The notes under the pieces are model-generated. The model was given only the letters and a program-made list of their open reading frames with translations. It did no database searches and had not been told where the DNA came from. Shown here in pieces: positions 50,437 to 61,500 of a stretch of 64,000 nt of DNA. Source of the DNA: Antedon bifida. Taxonomy: Eukaryota; Echinodermata; Crinoidea; Comatulida; Antedonidae. Where the stretch lies: NCBI GenBank assembly GCA_963402885.1, contig OY727097.1, positions 1,302,001-1,366,000 on the forward strand, written 5' to 3'. Within the stretch, counting starts at the first letter, position 1, and each line of letters opens with the position of its first letter. Made by a program: the position numbers and the translations under genes.

Positions 50437-51282
50437 TTACTAGGTAAATAATGTGTTATTTTTTGTCACAAAAACTCCAACATGTGGAACGAGTGAGCTA
50501 TACGTCTTGTCGATGTGTCCGCCATTGATATTTCGTGGATGATTTTGGACCATACGATTATTCACCACACATCTAAAATATAAGCACTCCGGAAACAAGC
50601 AAAATAGATTTATAAACACAATTGTTGTATAAGATATAGCATATTTATACAAAAGTTAACTAGTCTTTGTTTCTACATAGTTTGATAAATAACTTGAATC
50701 TTGTTCTGATTGATTTATATGTTGGAGTAAATACCTGCTTAGTAAAATGAACTAATCCACTATTTGTGCAGTATTATTTATCGTTGGTGGCAGCAGACCT
50801 TATTTCTTAAAGTTAAGTTCCCACTACACGCTCTCAACGCGCGATTAATGAATTACAATTTGGTGATTCCGAAGTGTTATCTGCCTTTTTCAGTCAAAAA
50901 GAGAAAGTGTATGTCTGATTGGATGACTCGTATAACTACTGTTTGGCGAGTCCATTATTTCACGTTCTACTTAGCCTTTATTACCATTTGGCGGCCATAA
51001 AGTTAATTACGCGACACTTATATACATAAATATAGGCCATAAGTAACACGATATATCTTCAGGGAGTTGCTAAACAGTAATATTACAAACGTTTGTTTGC
51101 TTTATGTGGAGTTAATTTAAATATTAATTAATTAAATTTTGAATGAAATTCTCTTTATAAGGTGAACGAATATAAGTAGAACGATGTAGGCTACACACAA
51201 CGGTAAATAATGCAAGTTGTTCAATAATATTGCCTTTGTGTTGAAAATACCGACGACGAATTTACATGTATTTACTAATATT
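50437..51282. other. Candidate 5' UTR and promoter region of the minus-strand gene
   Basis: No coding exon recognised. GTTCCCACTACACGCTCTC near 50819 looks like a MITE-4 outer end, but its partner is not visible. Confidence 0.3.
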
Positions 51283-51688
51283 ATTTAAAGATGTATTGTC
51301 CGCCAAGACTTGAACAATGAAGATTAAGGTTATTTTGAAGTATTAACAAAGTAGAAAAAAAACGAAAAAACAATGTTTTCACTTATTAAATAAAAAAAAA
51401 AGGTTAAATTCAACCAAAAATCCATTGGCTCAGTGGTAGCATACTGCTAATTATTTTTTCGCTTTAAATTACATTTTTTCAGATAAATACATTTTTTTGT
51501 TGATCAAAATTGTTTTTTTAAATTGAATAACTATATGACATTAATATGACATGTGATGTGCCCAATGGATATGATGATGTCATATCACTATCATATTTGG
51601 GCATATCACATTTTTTTTATCAAACTGGTTTGATAATGTGGACAGAGTTTAAGAATGATTTTTCAGGGGGACAATTTATCTTTAAATA
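51283..51688. mobile_element. MITE-2 with a nested MITE-1
   Basis: TTTAAAGATGTATTGTCCGCC to GGGGGACAATTTATCTTTAAA. The right part is interrupted at about 51550-51652 by MITE-1 core sequence. Confidence 0.8.
51550..51653 (+). mobile_element. MITE-1, left-truncated, nested in MITE-2
   Basis: ATGTGATGTGCCCAATGG, the CRE-like TGATGTCAT, then GTTTGATAATGTGGACAGAG. The left TIR is absent. Confidence 0.8.
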
Positions 51689-54494
51689 ATACAGTATATA
51701 TTATTATTAGACTATTCATGGTTTACATGATGATGATGAAACATTAACACAAATATAAATACCGCCCTCATTGTATAATAACAATCAATGCAAAAATGTT
51801 AATTCACGTAGCAACGTGAATTCATTTTGAAACGTTGTAGTTGAATGTGCATGTCACGCTAAATTGCATGTAGGCCTATTACGTGGGCTGTGCTTTATTT
51901 TACCACGGAAAGGTGTATTTCCTTTATGATTTTACTACATCCGGGCTATAAAGTAAAATGAACATTGAAGTGGCAAAACAAAAATTGAATAACTTTTGAT
52001 AACAATTACACGTAATAATAAGTATCATTATTAAAATATCGGAATACAAAATCTTTATTAGTCCAATATGAAAATTGTTTTGTTGACGAGAAACAAACAA
52101 TTACATCTGTTACTTAATAATAATATTCCATCTCAAGAAATTACTATTTAGACCATTATTGTTAATGAAGAATAATGGTGAGTCTGAAAACAATGTTTAC
52201 GTTTCATGTCACGTGAATAATTGAACGATGATTATAATAGGAGCGTTACCATGGCAATCACATTGTGACCATTTATTATCAGTATGCTTGGACGTCTTCT
52301 CAACTTTAATTAGTCTAAAAGCACGAATACTTATTGTATACAGACGAAAAATCACAAATCGGTATAATGATTATGTCAATAATATGAAAATCCATGTAGG
52401 CCTTATCATTCATGGAATGTGGGAAGATATACTCAAAACGATGTCTATAACCAGGGAGGTATTTTTTATTTTGTGCCTCTCTCTCTTCATTGAACATCTC
52501 TGCATCTAAAAATTATAATAGAGGAGGTACAATATAAAATACGATACAAAATATAATACGCCCCTGGTCATGGTTGAACATGTGCTGAATGGTTAGAAAT
52601 AAATAATAAAAACTCCGGCAAAACCAGTGAAGCGTTACGAAAAAAAATCCTGATATTGAACAATCTATGAATTTGTCATGTCCGCTTCTGTCGATGTATT
52701 GAAAGCAGCCGGAGATACTATCTTATAGCGCGCTTCCTTATTTAAAATACACAATCTTGCCTCGTAATCATTTGTAATTACGCCGGTGTGTGGACAGCAT
52801 TCGTGTATTTTATTCATTCCATAGGCCTACGATTCGGATTATATTACGCATGTGTTGAAGGCGTTCAGAAGTGAACGGTGTTGTCGTCGGAAGGTAAAAT
52901 CGTGTTTTTTTTCTTAATTGATCTAGACTGCTTGAACATTCATACAGGAATTGGATTAGTTTTTACTTTATATTCAGCACAAGAAGAACGATCTTAGCGA
53001 ACACACCTACGTCATTAGTAGTTGTTGTTCATTAATTTTAATCGTATCCAGGTTAGAAGAATTGTAGCCTGTTTTTAATACATTAGGCTATATGCCAATG
53101 GAATTGTTTATTAAAACGTTACATATTCAATCAATGTAAAATAGGAAGACTTATTTTCTACATCTCTCAGATAATATCACAGAGGCAGGTACGTATACTA
53201 TCCATGGAGGTGTATACATCTTTGCTAAAATTATATAACAACATAATTAGCCCTTACATATTATACGGTACTAGCGTATGAAAGTTAGAGGCCGAAAACG
53301 AGAAACAAATATTTTTTAATTTTATCAAGAATGTAATATATAAAAGTCAGAAATAATTAATAATAATAAACATTAATACATTATATTTCACAGGGTAAAA
53401 CGAAATTTCCATATATTATATATATTTTTACATAGTTTCATATTTAAAATATAAAATATCAAGACTGTAAATACGATAAAAAGCCCGCAAATTCTTCTTT
53501 ATTGTAAATCAATTGTCTGCTTCATTTCCTTTGTTAGCATTGGTATTCTTATAACAATAGAAGACCGAGTTGTTATCATTTTTTTTATTTGTTCCATTGG
53601 TCTTCTTCAGTTAAACGTTAAAGCTACCAGTAACACCACCATAATTGATTTTATCAGTAAACAATGATAATTTAAACAAAATACCACCTCCGTATTAAAC
53701 TTAAATTTTGAGGTAATGTCTAAATTTATTATTATTAGAACGAATTTCCGACCAAAGTGGGACAAACCACAATGATTCAATATTATTTCGAACTTTATTT
53801 GTTAATCTTCAGTGATTGATTTTATGTAACAGTATGTATAGGCTTGAAAACGGTTGTGAAGAACAATAGACCACTCGATTACCGGTAAAGGAGTGGTCTG
53901 ATCTTTGCCACGATGATTAGGCCCTACCCGCTCCCCTCAGCTGAAAGGAAATGATATAACTGGGTAGTGTAGTTCAAAGTACATAATATAATATCACATA
54001 TTGTTTTTATTTTTATTTATTTTATTTCAACAATATGTTATGAGGGTGGTCCATCCAGCATCAGCTGATCATTAGGGTCATTCTGTCTTGCTGGCTACAT
54101 TGGCTATAACACTTCACGCTTCGGGGCTATTTTCTTAGTTTTTATTATTGTGGTGATTACGGTATTTTAAGTCGATTTAACGACAAAATTCTTTTGAAAG
54201 TACTATTTGTCATCGGTGTCAAATATCTGTCAACCAGTTTTGTATGGTTTTACCGTTTTACTCAATCAGAAGCATGGATATGGTTTGATTCCCTTACTTC
54301 ATGCTGTTACGGTATTGCTGTTAGGCCTACATTTACTATCGGCTAAAAAGGCAAATTCGAGGGACTGATAACAAAAGCAAAAACCCTCGATATTCGATGC
54401 ATTTATAAAATAAAATCAATCATGGCTTCTAAATCTATTTTTATTATTATTTTTTTTTTTTTTTTTGGAAAGCGAAGAGTTACATTTTATTGAC
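51689..54494. other. Between MITE-2 and MITE-4; possible integrin 5' exon
   Basis: GTCGTCGGAAG/GTAAAATC ends at 52893 and could be the donor of a non-coding first exon of the plus-strand integrin gene; AGAGGCAG/GTACGT at 53187 is an alternative. A short hairpin, ACCACTC...GAGTGGT, lies near 53871-53897. Nothing else is recognised. Confidence 0.25.
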
Positions 54495-54628
54495 ATAAGC
54501 GCACCGCAATTAATTTGACCAATCACAAGCATTGGATTATCTGAACTGTCGGTTTGTGATTGGTCAACTCACTTGCGTTGCGCCTACGTAGTTGGGCTGC
54601 GTCCAAAGGTGGGAGTCAAGCCTTAAGT
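54495..54628. mobile_element. MITE-4 copy
   Basis: AATTTGACCAATCACAAGC faces GTTTGTGATTGGTCAAC. The left outer end is worn; the right reads GGTGGGAGTCAAGCCTTA. Confidence 0.85.
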
Positions 54629-56249
54629 GCCCAAGCAATCGCTATAATAAATTATATTAACAAATGAAAAGGTAAAGACATGTTATCAGAAGAAACGACA
54701 AATTAACGCAGTATATACAGCTAAATAAAACTTCTCTTATCACCAATCACGTCATGGTATATATAGAAAAACATACGTATACTATAGTATTATCAATATT
54801 ATAATTATTATAATTACAATGATTATTTATTACAATTGGCCCACTGTATTCATAAATGTTTTAACTGGGAGGAAAGTCAATTCATGAACCGGGACTAGGA
54901 ATCAATATTCTTACTTATACTGGTATGATAGACATAATATTTTCTTCAAAGTGAAATTTAGCCTGTTTTATCAAAATGAGCCTGTTGTCATTTGCAGCAG
55001 CACTATCGGTGAAATTGTAAGTTAAGCTAAAGTATACAATAAGAACGGAAATGATACCACGCTTGAAGGATTTGTGTAGACCTTAACCAAATCTGGATAA
55101 AGTTGATTTTACACCAGGGATAGTGTATTGTACTTACAAGTAGAAATTAGAGTACGGAGTAATTAGAGTAAATCATATTGTTTCCGGCGGCCGTTTACAG
55201 ATAGAACCGTGAAGGTTACAGTGTACAAAAGTGATAGAAACAGTTATGGTTCGGTAACGAATTATGTTGTTTTTTGACGGAAATAATTTATTAACCTCTT
55301 ATGAAATAACGCCAAAGTAGCTGGGCCCATGGTGCAATACAGTAATATTAAGGGGACACCTTCATCTATAAAATGACTTTCGTGTATAAGTTAGAGGGGT
55401 GTGGCAGGCAACGCCTTGGTTGTTTAATGCATACAGTGCTAGCCAACTCTACTCGACAGAAAATTATTGCTTTTCGTCAGGGATCTGGAGGTCGTGGGTT
55501 CGAGTCCCACCCGAAAATCATTTCATTTTGTTCTCAATGTGTACTTGCATAAAGTATAATTACGTCAGAGTATGGCAAAAATCTGGCCCAGTAAAATTAT
55601 TATTATTACAAATGAATTGAACAGCCTTGTTAGTAGTCTGTTAACACCCGACAGATTGTTTCTAACACGAATTTTGACAAACTTGAATTAACTGTTAAAA
55701 ATCTAATTTGTTGAGTTTCGGTCAATGTTAAAACATATGGTGCCTAAGGGGGTTGTTATTTATTAAGAGGATGTCTGGTGTCTGTTTAGATCGGTGGTTG
55801 TAAAGAAATAACCATAACTATTGTAGTATTAGTAGTATCGGAAATCTTAAAATATTTAATGTAAATTGGTAAATGAGGAAACGTGGATTGAATATACTGA
55901 ATATTATTCCAAGATTGAATCGTTATGAATTAAATACCAATTATTCAGAGTTTTAATCATTTCGAAACTAAATTAATATAGGCCTTTTGTTAACTAGAAC
56001 AATATCATTCGTATTGAAATAGCAACAATTGCTTTCAAGGCGTGTCACTCGAACTTACAGCTGTCGAGTGAAAAAGTCATTCCTACGTACGCTCATCATA
56101 AACATAATAATGAGCATGCACAGAATGATGTTTTACGCGTACGCGTATAGTCTCGAGTGACATGGCCCGAAAGGTCACATTGAAAACAAAACAGGTAATA
56201 ATGATGGATGTTGTACTTTGCACTAATAAAGGCAAGCTAATGTTGCTAA
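54629..56249. other. No gene recognised; tRNA-like SINE inside
   Basis: Apart from the tRNA-like element at about 55400-55615 I see no gene or repeat that I can name. Confidence 0.45.
55400..55615 (+). mobile_element. tRNA-derived SINE
   Basis: GTGGGTTCGAGTCCCAC at about 55494 forms a perfect T-arm-like hairpin, but the upstream half does not fold into D and anticodon arms with a closing acceptor stem. The tail AAATTATTATTATTACA supports a SINE rather than a tRNA gene. Confidence 0.55.
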
Positions 56250-56575
56250 TTAATAATGTTTAGTATCAGGTGAGAGTCTAGATAGCCAGCTCTGTCATGT
56301 AATGCATCATGATCTTACGATCTAATGCATAAACTTGCTAGCTTTTATTATTCATTTTGTCATCATATTCGGTCTATGCCCTCCTGCAGCTGTACTTCTG
56401 TTCATCATTTTTTACTTTTTTTTAAAACTTTTATCTACTGGTATTATATTAAATTTTTATTTCTTTATTGTTAAATTAATTTATTTACTTTATTTATATT
56501 TAATAATAAATGTTCTTTGAATTGAATTGAACTGAATAGTTCGAAAAATATCTCATAATGTTTCTGTGAAAAGAT
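56250..56575. repeat. Second copy of the 47.07-kb dispersed repeat, with insert
   Basis: The shared words flank about 200 bp of T-rich sequence (about 56340-56537) that is absent from the 47-kb copy and ends TTGAATTGAATTGAACTGAA. Confidence 0.55.
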
Positions 56576-56884
56576 ATCTTTAAAGATGTATATTGTCCCC
56601 TGAAAAATTATTTTTAAAATTGTTTTTGTTGAATATGCCATTTTAATGTCACACAATAGTTATCCACTTTGTTTGACCAAAAGTTGGACGTCAACTAAAT
56701 TTATTTACCTGAAAAACTGTAATTTAGGGTCGAATTGCCAGATGTTTGGTTGAATTTAACCATTTATTACTGTATGTTATTTGTGAGTGAAAAACATTTT
56801 TTTTATACGGAAGTGATTAACTAACCTATTTGATTTAATTTAATCTTCATTTTTCATGCTTTTGGGGACAATACATCTTTAAGT
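56576..56884. mobile_element. MITE-2 copy
   Basis: TTTAAAGATGTATATTGTCC to GGGGACAATACATCTTTAA, with the standard interior. Confidence 0.88.
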
Positions 56885-57569
56885 ATAACTAATTAACTAA
56901 TAATAATATATTATTTCAAAAAGTACAGGTTCCACACAATGCTTGCTGTGTAAGGTGTGTTTCGTTTACACTATTTACAATTTAGACTTGAAAAGTTTCC
57001 TATATATCTATAAAAAGCTACCTGTTGCCACCGGATGTTTAAATGTTTTGAATTAAATGATTTAAATGATTTCAAATAGTACCTGATATTATTATATCTT
57101 GATGTGAAAAAGCAAGTGTTTTAAATCGGTAATTAACCACGTTTGTGCCGACAATTGAAACCCAAGAATATAACCCGGACATCGGATTTTAATACCATAA
57201 TACCATAATACTGTACCTACAAGCTAAAATAATTACTAAAGTCAGTTCAGAATCTATGGAGCGGGATTATATTATTGTTTAACACATGTCAAGGAGACTC
57301 AACACTATTATCCTTTAAGCTTTTGTATTCTTCTTCCGATAATGTCGAAAAGCTGTGTTATTTCTAACGACTTCCATAAGAATAAAAGCCATGTTCCAGA
57401 GCATAGCAGAGGAGCACAATAATGAGGAACTACTCAAGGACACTTTATATACATTAACTTTTAAACTCTCGTTTTAAAGAAGTAATTCAGTTCAATTAGG
57501 CCGATACAATATCTCTACAAAACTAATTTACACACGCACAAGATCCTGATCTACGAACATTAGAATTCT

Positions 57570-58571
57570 TCACTCTCTATGTCCTTTTTCATCAGTAGGG
57601 CAACAATAGAAAGTCAAATCATCGAAGTAATAGCTTTCTAGCAACAATGTTGCGGTCTCTGGTGACCTAAAGTTGCCATAGTTAAGATCGATATCATGGA
57701 AGATGTCATGAGGATCAAAGCGTTGGCAGCCGCCTTGGTTCCCTGCTTTAGTTTCCTACGAAAGTACAACAAAAATAGTATTTGATTTATAATGAATACT
57801 TCAATCTAATATTTGAATAAAAGGGACATTTCTAACAAAATGTAATGTTCATATGCTCATTCTTCTTAAAGCTCTGTCTACACTATCAAACTAGTTTGAC
57901 AAATAAAGTGTGATGTACCCAAATATGGTAGTGATATGACATCATCATGTCCATATATGGGCACATCCCATTTTTTGTCACATAAAGGCTGATGGTGTAG
58001 ACAGAGCTTTTACTGTATAAATTTAGTTTTTCTTATTGTCTGCGACTACTATTTTCTCATAATATTTCTGACATTATATGTTTTTTTATTCAACAGGTCC
58101 AAACAACGAATAATGGCGTCCTATTTAGTATTACACCTAGCAATAGTTATAATGGTTTTGCTGTTATCGTCAGTGACTGTCCAATCAAAAAGTAAGTATT
58201 GAATGTTGAGCGCGTGTATGGTGGTGACGTCATCATCAAGCTCGTCAAGATTTGGTTACCAACCCCCATCAAGTTATCTTGAACCATTTACGGTACAGGC
58301 TCCCGTCTTTACCGCCGTCTTCTTTAACTCACCACTGCCGTCGTGTCGTCGTCACCTCGGCTGTCGTCTTCACTTTCTTTATCACCACTGCCGTTGCTAT
58401 CCACCGTACTGGTTCCTCCATCTACGTCACCACGGTTGTCGTCTTCACCTTTATTACTGCCGTCGCTATCCACCTTGTCCTGATTACCTTCTTTATCACC
58501 ACTGCCGTCGCTATCCACCGTCCGGTTTCTCGTCATGTTTCACCATGTCTTCATCGTTGCCTTTACCACTG
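57570..58571 (-). CDS. Unrecognised gene interleaved with integrin exons: acidic-repeat exon plus C-terminal exon
   Basis: Two minus-strand exons, 58333-58571 and 57570-57755, joined GTGAGT-TAG in phase 0. The first follows a TTTTTTGCAG acceptor and encodes Asp/Ser/Gly/Lys repeats (VDSDGSGDKE three times in variants). Near its 5' end the frame must shift once: SGKGNDEDMVKHDEKPDGG runs into a stop one base out of register with the repeats. The exon length is consistent with one extra base. The second encodes 61 residues (GGCQRFDPHDIFHDIDLNYG, LLESYYFDDLTFYCC) and ends in TGA. I do not recognise the family; a secreted or acidic matrix-type protein is only a guess. Upstream exons were not found. 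Pseudogene or base-call error are both possible. Confidence 0.6.
57866..58012 (-). mobile_element. MITE-1 copy 85 bp before the integrin start exon
   Basis: TTAAAGCTCTGTCTACACTATC to GATGGTGTAGACAGAGCTTTTA. It carries CCAAATATGG, TGACATCATCATG and CCATATATGG. Confidence 0.9.
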
Positions 58572-61500
58572 CTGCAAAAAACATGATTAGTAGTAGGCCT
58601 ACGTACCAGATTATCACCTTACATTATTTTAAAACAGGATGAGGAAGTAAAGGAAGGAAGTCAAAGGAAACTATAACTCATAACATAACACCTTTAAGCA
58701 ACAATATGCTTACTGTCAAAACACGGGTTACAATCCGCAGTAGTAAATAAATAGTGTTATACTTTGCAGGAAATGCGGTGAAACACGTAGGCCCAACCCC
58801 AACCATGACCTTAACCATGCTTTACAGTAGGCCTAGGCCTAAACTTCTAAAATAATTGTTTTGCGTATTGATTATATAGACAGGTGGTAACGTAACCATG
58901 AACTATTATTTATAATTAAAAAGAAAGAATCGTCGATGAATGACCGTGAAGTCTAAATTAAAAGCGATGTTCCCGTATCAAAGATCTAATTATAGGCCTA
59001 CACGTGTTAATTAATGATTTTTTTTAAATACTTAATTAATACTAAAATCTGTCTGAAAGTCTGTAGTAAGCCTACGTATCGACAGCGCTTAACTTCTTCA
59101 TTCAAACGTGTTGTCTATATACTACTATAAGTGTCTTTATGTTACAAACGACATATATTGACTGTGATCGAATTGGAAAGAACAATAGACTCACTACAGA
59201 CGTGTAGCTCTACCCCCCATCCCCACCTATCCCTCCCACACATAAAGTATGTTTGTTATTTGATTTTTCAGAAAGCAATTTAGTATCATGTTCCAGTTCG
59301 TCAACGTGTACTGAATGTTTACAATCGTCGGCATTGTGTGCTTGGTGTTCATCAACTGTAAGTATATCAATAATCAATATAAACAAATCAATTATTCAAT
59401 GTTACCAACTTATCAATAATCATTTCAATCGATTAATCGAAAAATTGAGAAATAATTATCAATCAATCGTTTCGTAAGATAATCGATAAATGAATCAATC
59501 ATTTACCAACTTATCAATAATCATTCAATCGATTAATCGACAAATAATTGATCAATCAATCGTTTCGTAAAATAATCGATAAATGAATCAATCATTTACC
59601 AACTTATCAATAATTATTTCAATTGATTAATCGAAAAATTGAGAATTCGATCAATCAATCGTTTCGTAAAATCATCGATATGAATCCGATCAATAAATCG
59701 TTGAAATTAATTAATCGATCGAATCCGTTTATTGATTTAAAGCTTATATTCAATATTCTATTGATTACATCATACTCCAAATGTGATATATTCTGATTAG
59801 GCATAATGTTCACATTTCTTTGGTTTTAGACTTATTCCCGATCCAGATGTGATACCGTAGCTAACATTGAATTATACTGTTTTAGAGCAGATATACAGAA
59901 CCCGACGACACGAGATGTATATCCTATAGTAGTAAGTATCATACGTATGAAACGCCATATATGCCAAATATTTATCTTTTACTAATATTACGTCGAAACA
60001 CGGTTTAAAACCTAGATTATCAATATTTAAATACTCAATTTACTCAAAAGCAACATTTGAGAAGCGAATTGTGTCAATAGCTGAGATAAAAATAGTTAAC
60101 ACTATTAACTTAGAATTGATAAAAATTTAAATAATAAACACTTTTGAGCTGTTTCTACATAATTAAACAGGTTTTATCATGACTTATTAATAACTTTTCA
60201 GCTCCTTCATGTAATTTTTATTATTATATTCTAGTTGAATATTACATAAATTATTTTGAAAAAGATATTCATGACATCAAAGGTCAAATGAGGGTCATGA
60301 AACTAAAATAGTGTCTTCACAAAAAAAAATGGTTGTATTATATTGCAACAGTGATATTACTAATTATGCATTTTATTTGTAGAATATGGCTGTACAAGAT
60401 AAGATTAATAATGTTGGTCCGATCCAAGTCAGTCCGCAAGAAGTTCTTCTAGCAATAAGGCCAGGTACGTTTTATGGAACCACTATATTGTTTAAGTTTG
60501 TATGGTTCCCACTAGACTTACCCCCAAGTCTGTGTTTGTTATTGTCTTTTTTATGTTAGTCCACCAGTCGACCGTCGACTGTCGACGTTTCGAGTTGTGT
60601 CTGAAAATGCGAGTGTTATATCACACGTATGAAAGCCATCCATATGTGCCAAAATATTTATCTTTACTAATTACGGGCTAGTAGTCTAGGTTCCCACTTG
60701 GACGCAACGCAACGATGTAGGAGCAACGTAAGTGAGTTAACCAATCACAAGCGACAGTTCTAACGATCCATCGCGTCGTGATTGGTCAAATTACGTTTCA
60801 AAGGGGACCAAGCTTAATGTTTTAAAATTTTAAAACTATTTAATTTGGATCTTCCCACTGTAGTTTGTAAGACCATGCGAAAGAGTAAAATTCCCTGGTT
60901 TAAGAAACTGTTCATGAACTTATAACTTCGTCATCTGTAATAGACTAGATTTATCTAGACTAGACAATTCACTTATTCTAATAATCGACAATTTGTTAAA
61001 GTTATCTGACGACAGACAGGAAACCATCAATCTGTTTTCCTTTGTTAAGAATCATCGGAAAACGCTTCACCCTAAAGACTATATTTTTACATTTTAAGTG
61101 TTGTTTTTATTGTTTAATGAACGCGAATTGCACTGAGTGGTGTTTGTTTTGTTATATGTGTCGTGTTCAGACAGCACATACTTTGAATAATATGTTAGTT
61201 TAGACAAAGTACAATTATTAAATCAATCTTCGTTTTCCAAATTGAAGTTTCAAGTAATGCAAATTTACAAAGTGTACGAAAGTTGTTTTAGGATGCAAAA
61301 CTCTTTTGCTACAGTACTAGCGACCTTTCGTCGACTCATTCTGTGCACGCTCTGCAAAACATGCGCAATGACTCCTGTAATAGTATTCAATCAGATTTGA
61401 GTAAGTTCCGTAAACTGATCGTTGCATATAACGATAAGCTAAGTCCTGGTCTCTTCTTAACATTGCTAATTGGCAACTAAAAGGATTTGAATAACTAGGC

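Noticed and set aside
55440..55520. Functional tRNA gene
   Set aside because: A good T-arm is present, but no D arm, anticodon arm or acceptor stem can be drawn; the A/T-rich tail fits a SINE.
58203..58590. Plus-strand Pro/Cys/His-rich ORFs
   Set aside because: They are the antisense of the acidic-repeat exon, whose minus-strand splice sites and composition make it the coding strand.
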